NCBI GenBank assembly: GCA_964017155.1
Contig: OZ024861.1
Coordinates: 51,696,309 to 51,760,308 of the forward strand
Length of the DNA: 64,000 nt
Direction of reading: 5' to 3'
Source: Oasisia sp. SBJ-2009
Lineage: Eukaryota; Annelida; Polychaeta; Sabellida; Siboglinidae
In this document: positions 33,667-42,734 of the stretch, one piece after another
Numbering within the stretch: the stretch's first letter is position 1
Layout: each line of letters begins with the position of its first letter
Translations under genes and position numbers: made by a program
The notes under the pieces: model-generated
The model's input: the letters and a program-made list of their open reading frames with translations, nothing else
Database searches by the model: none
What the model was told of the DNA's origin: nothing

Positions 33667-34146
33667 TTCTTCTTCTTCTTCTTCTTCTTCTTCTTCTTCT
33701 TCTTCTTCTTCTTCTTCTTCTTCTTCTTCTTCTTCTTCTTCTTCTTCTTCTTCTTCTTCTTCTTCTTCTTCTTCTTCTTCTTCTTCTTCTTCTTCTTCTT
33801 CTTCTTCTTCTTCTTCTTCTTCTTCTTCTTCTTCTTCTTCTTCTTCTTCTTCTTCTTCTTCTTCTTCTTCTTCTTCTTCTTCTTCTTCTTCTTCTTCTTC
33901 TTCTTCTTCTTCTTCTTCTTCTTCTTCTTCTTCTTCTTCTTCTTCTTCTTCTTCTTCTTCTTCTTCTTCTTCTTCTTCTTCTTCTTCTTCTTCTTCTTCT
34001 TCTTCTTCTTCTTCTTCTTCTTCTTCTTCTTCTTCTTCTTCTTCTTCTTCTTCTTCTTCTTCTTCTTCTTCTTCTTCTTCTTCTTCTTCTTCTTCTTCTT
34101 CTTCTTCTTCTTCTTCTTCTTCTTCTTCTTCTTCTTCTTCTTCTTC
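33667..34146. repeat. (TTC)160 / (GAA)160 pure triplet repeat
   Basis: 480 bp of uninterrupted TTC. On the minus strand it follows directly after the 3'UTR of a LINE remnant (34147-34440), so it is most simply that element's expanded 3' tail. The poly-Ser/Phe/Leu frames are artefacts. Confidence 0.97.
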
Positions 34147-34435
34147 TACGTGGCTAGAGTATTGTCGAGCTTGGTCGGTAGTAAGTAGTGGGTGGTGTTG
34201 CGCGGGGGTGGGGCATAATAAAACATAAATATGTCCTTATCTAGGCATTGACTGCAAAGCCTTCTAAATGAATGAGTGATTGCTGACTAATTGTTGTGTG
34301 CATTTGTTCCATGATTTGATGGTGCTTGGAAAGAAGGAGTGTTTGTAGGCTTCGATGCGGGTGAATGGTTGTAAGTAGCGGTGTGCATTTCCTATGCTTC
34401 CTCTCTGACTGTCCACGTCACTAGCGTCTGTCTGA
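34147..34435 (-). pseudogene. LINE C-terminus and 3'UTR (L2/CR1/jockey group)
   Basis: Minus strand reads RYLQPFTRIEAYKHSFFPST followed by IKSWNKCTQQLVSN. This is the FFP.TI..WN motif that ends non-LTR ORF2 proteins of this group. A short 3'UTR follows, and then the (GAA)n tail. The element is 5'-truncated here by the 26-bp minisatellite. Confidence 0.65.
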
Positions 34436-35010
34436 TATATTGCTGTTGTTTTATTCCCGACATTATTGCTGTTGTTTTATTCCCGACATTACTGCTGTTG
34501 TTTTTTTCCCGTCATTACTGCTGTTGCTTTATTCCCGACATTATTGCTGTTGTTTTATTCCCGACATTATTGCTGTTGTTTTATTCCCGACATTATTGCT
34601 GTTGTTTTATTCCCGACATTATTGCTGTTGTTTTATTCCCGACACTATTGCTGTTGTTTTATTCCCGACATTATTGCTGTTGCTTTATTCCCGACATTAT
34701 TGCTGCTGTTTCATTCCCGACATTATTGCTGTTGTTTTATTCCCGACATTATTGCTGTTGTTTTATTCCCGACATTATTGCTGTTGTTTTATTCCCGACA
34801 TTATTGCTGTTGTTTTATTCCCGACATTATTGCTGTTGTTTTATCCTGACATTGTTGTTGTTGCTTTATTCCCGACATTAGTGCTGTTGCTTTATCCCCG
34901 ACATTATTGCTGTTGCTTTATTCCCGACATTATTGCTGTTGCTTTATTCCTGACATTATTGCTGTTGTTTTATTCCCGACATTATTGCTGTTGCTTTATT
35001 CCCGACATTA
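34436..35010. repeat. 26-bp minisatellite, left half (about 22 copies)
   Basis: Unit attattgctgttgttttatt plus cccgac (26 bp). Identical in type to the array at 39887-40248, from which it is separated by the LINE. All three plus frames are stop-free because 26 is not divisible by 3. Confidence 0.96.
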
Positions 35011-35104
35011 ACAAGATTTAACAAGATTGCCACCTAGAGAATCAACTCAAGATGGCAGGTGGACAAGGAAGCCCTTTGGCTTATCGAGAGTCCAACCTAT
35101 CTAT

Positions 35105-37137
35105 CTAAATGTACCCCGCCCTTCTTAGGTACATGTAAATTTTATTTTTGAACATATTAACACTACTAGCACTTACACAATCAGCCGATAATCTGTTCCA
35201 TTCATTTACTGTTTTTGTGAAAATGAAAATGTTCTAATATCTAATCTACATTGCTTCTTTGCTAATGTAACTCCATGTCCTCTAGTCCTTCTCTCTTCCT
35301 TGACTGAGAAAAAAATATTTCTGTCAATATTTTCATACCCATTCAATATTTTAAAAACTTCTATCTGATTTCCTCGCAGTCTCCTGATTTCTAGTGTTGT
35401 TAATCCACATTCTTTTAGACGCATTTCATAACTAATATTCCTGAGTTTTTGTATCATTTTGGTTGCTCTTCTTTGTACTCTTTCTAGTATATCAATATCC
35501 TTCTTGCGATATGGCCTCCATGCCTGTATGCAATATTCTAAATGAGGCCTAACTATTGTTTTGTACAGTGGTATTATTAGTTCTTTTTCCTTGTACACTA
35601 TATTTCGCCTAATTAATCCAAGAATTTGGTTTCCCTTCGCTGCTGCAATTGCACACTGTTCCGATACCTTCATATCAGCACTAATAGTTAACCCTAAGTC
35701 TTTTTCCTTTATGGTAGTATTTAGTACAGTATCACCCATTGTATATTGTGCATCTTCATTCCCATGTCCTGCGTGGAGGCACTTACACTTTCCATAATTA
35801 AACAGCATTTGCCACTTCTCAGACCATTCGGTCAACTTATTTAGATCATCTTGTAATTGCTGTCTATCTGTATCACTTTTTATTTTTCTGAACACTTTTG
35901 TATCATCCGCAAACTTCAACACCTTGCTTGTTATATCATCATCCAAATCATTGATATATATTAAGAACAAAATAGGTCCCAATACTGATCCCTGCGGTAC
36001 TCCACTCAAAACCGATTTCCAGTTTGAAACCTCCCCATCAACTACTACTCTTTGTCTTCTATCAATAAGCCATTTTTCTATCCAGTTAATCATAACATTG
36101 CCTATGCCATGTGCCTTCAGTTTAAGTAGTAATCTTTGATGTGGCACTTTGTCAAAAGCTTTTTTAAAATCTAAGTATATTATATCTACTGGTGATCCCT
36201 CATCTACCCACTTTGTGACATCTTCCAAAAAACATAAGATATTTGTTAAGCATGACCTCGCTTTTAGAAACCCATGTTGAGATGGGTTAATCAAGTTATT
36301 TTTAACAAGAAAATCAACCAAGTGCTCTTTAATTAGTCTTTCTAATAGTTTACAAATCACCGATGTTAAACTCACTGGTCTATAGTTCTCTGACTTGTTT
36401 CTTGATCCTTTTTTAAATAATGGTATGATGTTTGCTTCTTTCCATTCTAACGGAACTACTCCTTCCTCTAATGCCAAATTGAACACTGTTGCAAGTGGTG
36501 TGCTAATTTGTTCTACAATTTCCAGTAGTAATTTGGGAGGAATCCCATCCACTCCAGGTGACTTATTATCCTTCATGTCCCTTATTTTCTTAGCTACCAT
36601 TTTTGGTGTTACAATTAGTTGTCTTAAATAGTCTGACTCTCTCCCTTCGAATTTAGTCACTGGTACTGGTAATGCACTAATATCTTCCCTGGTAAATACC
36701 GAACTAAAGTATTCATTTAGGTTTTCTGCCATTAAGAATCCCTCTGTTATTATGTTGCCATCACTATCTTCTAGAGGTCCGACCTTATCCTGAACTTTCT
36801 GTTTACTTCGAACATACGCATAACAACTCTTGCTGTCATGTTTTATATTAAAAGCTAATTTTTGTTCATAGCTTCTCTTTGAATTTCTAATTTCAGCTGT
36901 AGCTTGGTTAAGTGCTTCTTTATAAATGGCATAGTCTTCTTCACTTCCATTATGTCTATATGTCTTCCACATCATTTGCTTGTATTTGATTTTTCTAATG
37001 GCTTCTTTTGATAAGTGTTTCTTTTTTGACCGTTTCCCTTGTTTTTTCAAGGGGACACATTTTTCGACAATGCAGTCAATTTCACTCTTTAAGATATTCC
37101 AACATTCTTTTGCTGTCTTATTCTCCAGTGTTATTCC
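35105..37137 (-). pseudogene. LINE ORF2, reverse transcriptase part (frameshifted)
   Basis: 614 codons run openly from 37050 to 35206, with the same frame extending upstream to about 37130 (KTAKECWNILKSEIDCIVEK). Counting from 37050, motifs are: SPGVDGIPP near 164, NYRPVSLTS near 222, YLDFKKAFDKVPH near 292, GVPQGSVLGPILF near 350, and catalytic FADD at 380-383. All core RT blocks are intact. The frame stops at FSFSQKQ, where CR1 proteins continue; the continuation (VNEWNRLSADCVSA and on to LRRAGYI) is in the next frame to 35105. So there is one frameshift before the RT part (about 37135) and one near its end (about 35220). Confidence 0.88.
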
Positions 37138-38149
37138 AGTCTATCTTTGCTAAATATTTCCTCACGTCCTTATATCTTCCTTTGTGAAATTTTTTACTGT
37201 ACCGTATTTTTCGATTCTGTTCTCCTTTTACTTTGATGATAACATATATCTGGTTGTGATCACTACATCCCAGTGGCTCACATATCCTGACATTATCAAT
37301 AAATTCCTTCTGTGAGCTCAACACTATGTCCAACACGTTCTCACCCCTTGTTGGTTCTAACACATGTTGAATAAGGAAACTGTCTTGTACTAAATTTAAA
37401 AACTTTTGATCTTCACTCCCAGTACTCTGTAGAGATTTCCACTGTATACGCCCATGGTTAAAATCCCCCATAATTATACAGTCCCGTTTACTGACTTCCT
37501 TTATAGCGTTTTGTATTTTCTCATTCTCTTCTGTGTTTATGTTTGGACTTCGATAAACTAACCCAACAGTTAACGTTGAGTTTCCTGAAACTATGTTACA
37601 CCAGACAGCTTCTTCACATTCTGCTTCTTTTTCTAATTTTATTTCGTAAGCCTGGATGGATTCTTTAATATATAAAATAACGCCACCTCCCCTTCTCCCT
37701 ATTCTATCTTTCCTAAACATGACATATCCTGTCATTCCTAATTCGGCATCTGATATGTCGGGGGTGGCCCAATATTCAGTTATACCTATTATGTGAGGGT
37801 CAGTATCTTCTACCATAATGTTTAGTTCATTTCTTTTGTTTACTATGCTCCTTGCATTTAAACAAACACATTTATAACCAAATGTGGTAGAGTTTTCCAG
37901 ACTGTTCTTTGCCGTTTTCTTTGTGCTGTCCTTATCTGTGCCTCCAGTATTTGGCTTCTCTGTGAATCCCCCCTGCGAATCTAGTTTAAATAACCGAAAC
38001 CTGTTCCACTGTCCATAGATCGAAGCAAGTTCTCGGAGAAAACTGCTGCGCCCTTTCCGCTTAGATGGAGGCCATCTCTCATATACATATCTTCTTTCCC
38101 CACAAAGTATCCCCACAAATCTACAAATCCAACTCCTTCTTCTTCGCAC
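37118..38149 (-). CDS. LINE ORF2, apurinic endonuclease part
   Basis: Open frame with CVCLNARSIVNKRNELN, IGITEYW (catalytic-Glu region), GGGVILYIKES, VGLVYRSPN, IMGDFNHGRI (catalytic Asp/Asn) and LGCSDHNQI (SDH block). These are the ordered motifs of the exonuclease-endonuclease-phosphatase domain that nicks target DNA for target-primed reverse transcription. The first part overlaps the end of ORF1 in another frame and is probably not translated; the true start is uncertain. It ends prematurely relative to the RT frame because of a frameshift. Confidence 0.85.
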   Translation of the reverse strand: MRRRRSWICRFVGILCGERRYVYERWPPSKRKGRSSFLRELASIYGQWNRFRLFKLDSQGGFTEKPNTGGTDKDSTKKTAKNSLENSTTFGYKCVCLNARSIVNKRNELNIMVEDTDPHIIGITEYWATPDISDAELGMTGYVMFRKDRIGRRGGGVILYIKESIQAYEIKLEKEAECEEAVWCNIVSGNSTLTVGLVYRSPNINTEENEKIQNAIKEVSKRDCIIMGDFNHGRIQWKSLQSTGSEDQKFLNLVQDSFLIQHVLEPTRGENVLDIVLSSQKEFIDNVRICEPLGCSDHNQIYVIIKVKGEQNRKIRYSKKFHKGRYKDVRKYLAKIDWNNTGE

Positions 38150-39129
38150 ATCTGCTCTACTAGAACGTTGATTGCCATCCTCTTGCAGTTTCTATAAGCT
38201 ACACCCCTTCCTCCCATCACTGGCAAAATTCCTGAGAGAATAATCTGCTCAACTCTTGTCTTCTTCAGCTTCCCTACCAACTGTCTGTATCTTTGCACTA
38301 TTCTAGTTGTCCCCTCCTTGTCTGCATTGTTCGTCCCTACATGTACTAATATAGATCCTCCCTGGCCATGCCCCAACACGTTCCCTACCCTTTCTGTCAC
38401 ATTCTCTATCCGAGAGCCCGGAAGACAAACAACAACATCTTCGCCTTTGTTTAAAGTCTTGTCTGTCTTTCTCAAAATTGAGTCGCCCATAAACACCCTT
38501 TCTGTTCTCGATGCCCCCTCAATCACTGCCTCAGAGTAGCTCCTCCGTGTTGCATCTAGCTGGTCGTTGACTTTTCTTCCTCCCGCCTTCTCTGTTGTTC
38601 CTTTTTTCCCTGCGTCTTTTCGTCCTGTCATCATCCCTGTTATTGACTTCCCTTTCGGCACATTTACTCTCACTTCCTTTCTTCCATTCATCTTTCCTCC
38701 GGTCACATGAACTTCTCTCCTCTCCTGTCCCATTGTCCCCCTCTCATCTACTGTCACTTTCTCCCCTGTCACCTTCCTGCATGCCGTGCTTTCTCTTGTT
38801 CTTTCTCCATTTGTTTTCCTTGCACTCACCCTCCCTCCTCTCAATCTCCTGTCCTCATCCTTCTTGTGACTGCATTGCCCATTCCGTCCTCTTCCATCCG
38901 TCTCTTTGGTTATTTTCATCTCCAGCCCCTTCACAATATCGGTTAGTCTAGCTAACTCTGCTGTAAGACATTCCACTTTACAACATCCTGTGCACTGGAA
39001 AGTAAAGTCTTCCTCCATTGTTTCTGCCCATGACTTTGTGCATCCGGATAGAGCAAAATCGACAAAGCTGTGACAATAGTCACATACTAAGTGCCTCCTT
39101 GCCTTCACTTGCCGCTTGCAAGGGGCCAT
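37981..39129 (-). CDS. LINE ORF1 protein: PHD-like zinc finger plus SGNH esterase
   Basis: 382 codons from an ATG. Residues about 15-55 hold a Cys/His cluster (CDYCHSFVDFALSGC, CTGCCKVEC) like the PHD-type finger of CR1 ORF1. Then follow a short coiled coil (LTAELARLTDIVKGLEMKIT) and a long Lys/Arg/Gly-rich basic linker. The C-terminal third is an SGNH/GDSL hydrolase: block I FMGDSILRKTD, block III VHVGTNNAD, block V DGLHLSGKG (Asp-x-x-His). Esterase-type ORF1 proteins are known from CR1-group LINEs, where they accompany RNA binding; the substrate is unknown. Confidence 0.88.
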   Translation of the reverse strand: MAPCKRQVKARRHLVCDYCHSFVDFALSGCTKSWAETMEEDFTFQCTGCCKVECLTAELARLTDIVKGLEMKITKETDGRGRNGQCSHKKDEDRRLRGGRVSARKTNGERTRESTACRKVTGEKVTVDERGTMGQERREVHVTGGKMNGRKEVRVNVPKGKSITGMMTGRKDAGKKGTTEKAGGRKVNDQLDATRRSYSEAVIEGASRTERVFMGDSILRKTDKTLNKGEDVVVCLPGSRIENVTERVGNVLGHGQGGSILVHVGTNNADKEGTTRIVQRYRQLVGKLKKTRVEQIILSGILPVMGGRGVAYRNCKRMAINVLVEQMCEEEGVGFVDLWGYFVGKEDMYMRDGLHLSGKGAAVFSENLLRSMDSGTGFGYLN

Positions 39130-39380
39130 ATTATGATATCACAGGAACTATAAATTTACTCAGTCTGTATACCAATTAGTCTTTAGAAAGACTGTTTAAT
39201 GTGGACAGTAACTGCAGCTCACTTTATGTTATACACAACTGACAAATTTAGTCTTTACTGGTACCGTTCCCTAGCGGACACGTTGGACACTACCAACATA
39301 AACAAACTAAGGTTTCTACTAAAAAGCTTGCTTATTTTTTTAATAACAATGCTACCTGATCAAAGTATTATCTTATTTAT

Positions 39381-39792
39381 GTAGCTGTTATGTTTGCTAC
39401 TTTATATGTTACATATTCTATCAAATAATCAGATTTGCTAAATCTTGTAAACAACCTTGTCGAAGGCTAGATTACCCTATTATCACCCACTATGCTAATC
39501 TGCTCATAAATACTTTTAACTAACAAACTTTTACTAAAACTTTATGAATAATCTTCACATAAGAATAATACTGTAGCTGTTATGCTGAATACTATATATG
39601 ATAAAAATTCTATCAAATAATAAGTTTTGCCAAATCTTGTTTACAAACTTGTCGAAGACTAAATTACCCTATTATCACCCACTATATTCTAATCTGCTCA
39701 AAAATACTGTTAACTGACAAACCTTTAACCAAACTATTACCCAATATATGTCTAGTACTGCTTTATGAATAATCTTCACATAAGAATAATAC
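39381..39792 (-). repeat. Two ~191-220-bp monomers in the LINE 5'UTR
   Basis: The segment starting gtagctgttatg at 39381 recurs at 39572. Shared phrases are attctatcaaataat, ccctattatcacccactat and cttcacataagaataatact. The second copy carries an extra ~25 bp. Tandem 5'UTR monomers act as promoters in some other LINE families; here that is inference. Confidence 0.85.
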
Positions 39793-39886
39793 TTATCAGT
39801 CACTATTTCCTCTTGTTTTTCAACTTTTATGCACCACCAATTTCAAACATCTGCTCCCGCCAATGTTCCCGCCTGTATTTTGGAAA

Positions 39887-40248
39887 ATTATAGCTGTTGC
39901 TTTATTCCCGACATTATTGCTGTTGCTTTATTCCCGACATTATTGCTGTTGTTTTATTCCCGACATTATTGCTGTTGCTTTATTCCCGACATTATTGTTG
40001 TTGTTTTATTCCCGACATTATAGCTGTTGCTTTATTCCCGACATTATTGCTGTTGCTTTATTCCCGACATTATTGCTGTTGTTTTATTCCTGACATTATT
40101 GCTGTTGTTTTTTCCCCGACATTATTGCTGTTGCTTTATTCCCGACATTATAGCTGTTGCTTTATTTCCGACATTATTGCTGTTGCTTTATTCCCGACAT
40201 TATTGCTGTTGTTTTATTCCCGACATTATTGCTGTTGCTATATTCCCG
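39887..40248. repeat. 26-bp minisatellite, right half (about 14 copies)
   Basis: Same unit as 34436-35010 with the same variants (gttgc/gttgt; tatagctg at some junctions). Continuation of one ancestral array split by the LINE. Confidence 0.96.
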
Positions 40249-40823
40249 TCCCAGTCATCTAGTGCAACAAACCCGTTGCGAGATTACAATCAAACCGGTT
40301 TCTTTTGCTATGCAATTTTCTTAAACAAATAACCTAAATAAATATAATACATAAATAAAAACAGTGTAACGATTAGAGGCGCCTGAAAGTGTTGCCGTAA
40401 CCATTTCCTTTTAGAGCTCCCGAACATATAAAATCGCTACACCTTAAAAATACATAACACCGACAATTGAGCGAGTTTTAACGACTTAGAATGTCGGTGT
40501 GTTCTGCAATGGATGTTGCGAAGTATTCAAGATCATGCGCCCCCTACTGGGTGGTCCTACAGTGGAGTTGTCACAAGCTTCGGGCGCATGTGAAATGGGT
40601 TTATGACCCGTAAATTATCACCGATGACAGACGCACGGGGTGTATGATGCGCCTACGTAGTATGTTTGACCTACCAAACAAAGCAATACGAATTTCCACG
40701 GTAATAAACTTGAACTGCGTGTACACGTGGAACCACGCGCTCAAATAAAACATGTTTACTTGGCCACCACCTTAGGGCCACGCACAGGTGGAACGTTACA
40801 GGGTGCTTGAAAACTTCCACACA

Positions 40824-40827
40824 CACA

Positions 40828-40899
<72 letters not shown>

Positions 40900-40930
40900 C
40901 AAACACACACACACACACACACACACACAT
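40824..40930. repeat. (ACGC)n-(CA)n compound microsatellite
   Basis: acgc units followed by a ca run. Confidence 0.96.
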
Positions 40931-40977
40931 ATGTAATAACATTAGATTACGTTGACAAGTGTAAAACTAACTACCAG

Positions 40978-41145
40978 GTCGCCATCGTCATCGTAATCGT
41001 CACGGTCGTCATCGGCTCCGTTGTAGTCGTCGTCGACATCATAATAATCATTATCATAATCATCAGCATCATAGTCATCATTATTATCACCAACAACATA
41101 ATCAACATCATCACCATCATATAATCATAATAATAATCATAGGAC
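40978..41145. repeat. Degenerate (ATC/GTC)n tract
   Basis: Imperfect atc/gtc/ata triplets; Thr/Met/Ile-rich frames here are artefacts. Confidence 0.8.
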
Positions 41146-42010
41146 TTCATCAATCATAATTATCACTCAAAACCTAATATAATGTTATTTATAATTGTAC
41201 ACTATTGTATAGTACCACACCGTTGCCTTCATAGTATTTACACCGTTTAGTTATGTCGTCGTAAAACCATTGATCTACTATAAGAATAACAAACAGGGTG
41301 TAAGCGATACGTGTGCATCATATTGGGTTTGGCTATAAACTCGGAGCTGCATGTCTCAACGGCGATTAAGTAAACACCGTATTGACAAAACAATTTAATT
41401 TACGTCAGGTATGACATGGTTTTGTACTGCAATTGATAAGAGACTAGGGACAATATAACCATGTATAGTTGATTCATTGGTCGGAAGACGTAGCAGTGAC
41501 TGTGTCGATAGAGTGTGTTTACCGTGTGTCAGTCGTCTACAGGGATTATGCCCGCGCATTCATTCACACATCAAACCAAAACAAGCTGCGTCATTTGACG
41601 TAAAGAAACACACGACACTTCACAAATATTTGTCGCAAATAAATTTAGAAACAGGAACTACAATGACAGGGGATTACAGAAGTTGAGGACATGTGCATAG
41701 TCCCATATGCTCTAATATGTGCGATCTGGACGTCTTGGAGTTGCCATTTTCAACAACCCCCGTCGTCTTCCGGTGTCGGTATTCGAATACGAACGACAGC
41801 AGGAATATAATATTATGCTCTCAACATGATGTTCGTCGCCATATACATTTTGAACAGTAGCCCCCCCTCATTAACCTACCCCCGCCTTATGATGTCACCA
41901 TTAGTGCTACTGGAAGTTTTTACCCTCCAGACTGTTTTGATAAAATTAATACGTTTTCATTATTACGGATGATTGTTTTCCGTTAATTTGTTATTTAAGA
42001 AACAATAAAA
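41146..42010. other. Intergenic, no gene recognised
   Basis: No supported exon or repeat. Confidence 0.4.
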
Positions 42011-42017
42011 AATATTT

Positions 42018-42140
42018 ATCTACAACGGCGGCGACGACGAAGGCGAAAAAGAAGAAGAATATGAAGAAGCGAAGAAGAGGAAGACGACGACAGCGATGAA
42101 GAAGACGACGGCGGTGGCGAAGTCGACGACGACGTGAACA
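42018..42140. repeat. Degenerate (GAA/GAC)n purine-rich tract
   Basis: cgacgacgaaggcgaaaaag-type imperfect triplets over about 120 bp. Confidence 0.8.
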
Positions 42141-42346
42141 ACGTAACACTTTCATAATCATGCTGACGTCACAGTTACTTCTGTGCAAAAACACAACGAA
42201 CTTTTAAGTTGGCCCGGTTACAAGAGGCCTGACCGAGAGCGACGTCGCTATCTTGTGATAGACCCTAGAGCATCCTTATCAACCGCCACTTGTCTGGACC
42301 GGCGAGGCTCGGCCGTGGATACCCGGGAGTGGGCCAGAGTCAAGCG

Positions 42347-42391
<45 letters not shown>

Positions 42392-42600
42392 AGCGTGCGT
42401 GCGTGTGCATGCGCGTGTGCGTGTGTGTGCGCGCGCGTGTGTGTGCGCGCGCGTGTGTGTACGTGCGTGTGCGCATGTGTGTCTATGTTTGCATCTGTGA
42501 ACGTGCGTACGTTTGAATATACGGTGCGTGCTTGCGTGCGCGGACTCCGCGGAGTGTTGCAAGTTGCTCGTTTGCGTGCGTATGTGTATACGTGTGTGTA
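42347..42600. repeat. (TG)n/(CGTG)n compound microsatellite
   Basis: A pure TG run at 42348-42382 grading into tgcg/cgtg mixed sequence. Confidence 0.92.
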
Positions 42601-42734
42601 ACGTGTACACCCGCCAGTCTAGTTCGACCATTCTGATATCTGCAGTAGATGCCTGCGTCGGTCGATGTTCTTTCCAAGGCACGAGACAGACGAGACGAGA
42701 CAAGTATGTAGATAAGATTATTCATAACTAACTA

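Larger units (their letters stand above)
35011..39886 (-). mobile_element. Near full-length CR1-group LINE inserted in a minisatellite
   Basis: About 4.9 kb, minus strand. Order: 5'UTR (39886-39130) with two ~190-bp monomers; ORF1 (PHD-like zinc finger plus esterase); ORF2 (endonuclease, reverse transcriptase) with two apparent frameshifts; short 3'UTR ending in a 10-bp direct repeat (AATCTTGTTAAATCTTGTTA) in place of poly(A), as in CR1/L2 elements. Both flanks are the same 26-bp minisatellite; at the junctions cccgacatta meets tatagctg, giving at most a 3-bp overlap (tta). The open frames suggest recent insertion. Confidence 0.88.

Noticed and set aside
33455..34228. Poly-Ser, poly-Phe and poly-Leu proteins
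   Set aside because: Translations of a pure TTC microsatellite.
34381..35021. Cys/Leu-rich hydrophobic frames
   Set aside because: Produced by the 26-bp minisatellite in all frames; the same frames recur at 39829-40332.
40971..41153. Thr-rich exon resembling 32979-33053
   Set aside because: No acceptor, and the Thr/Met codons come from a degenerate ATC/GTC microsatellite.
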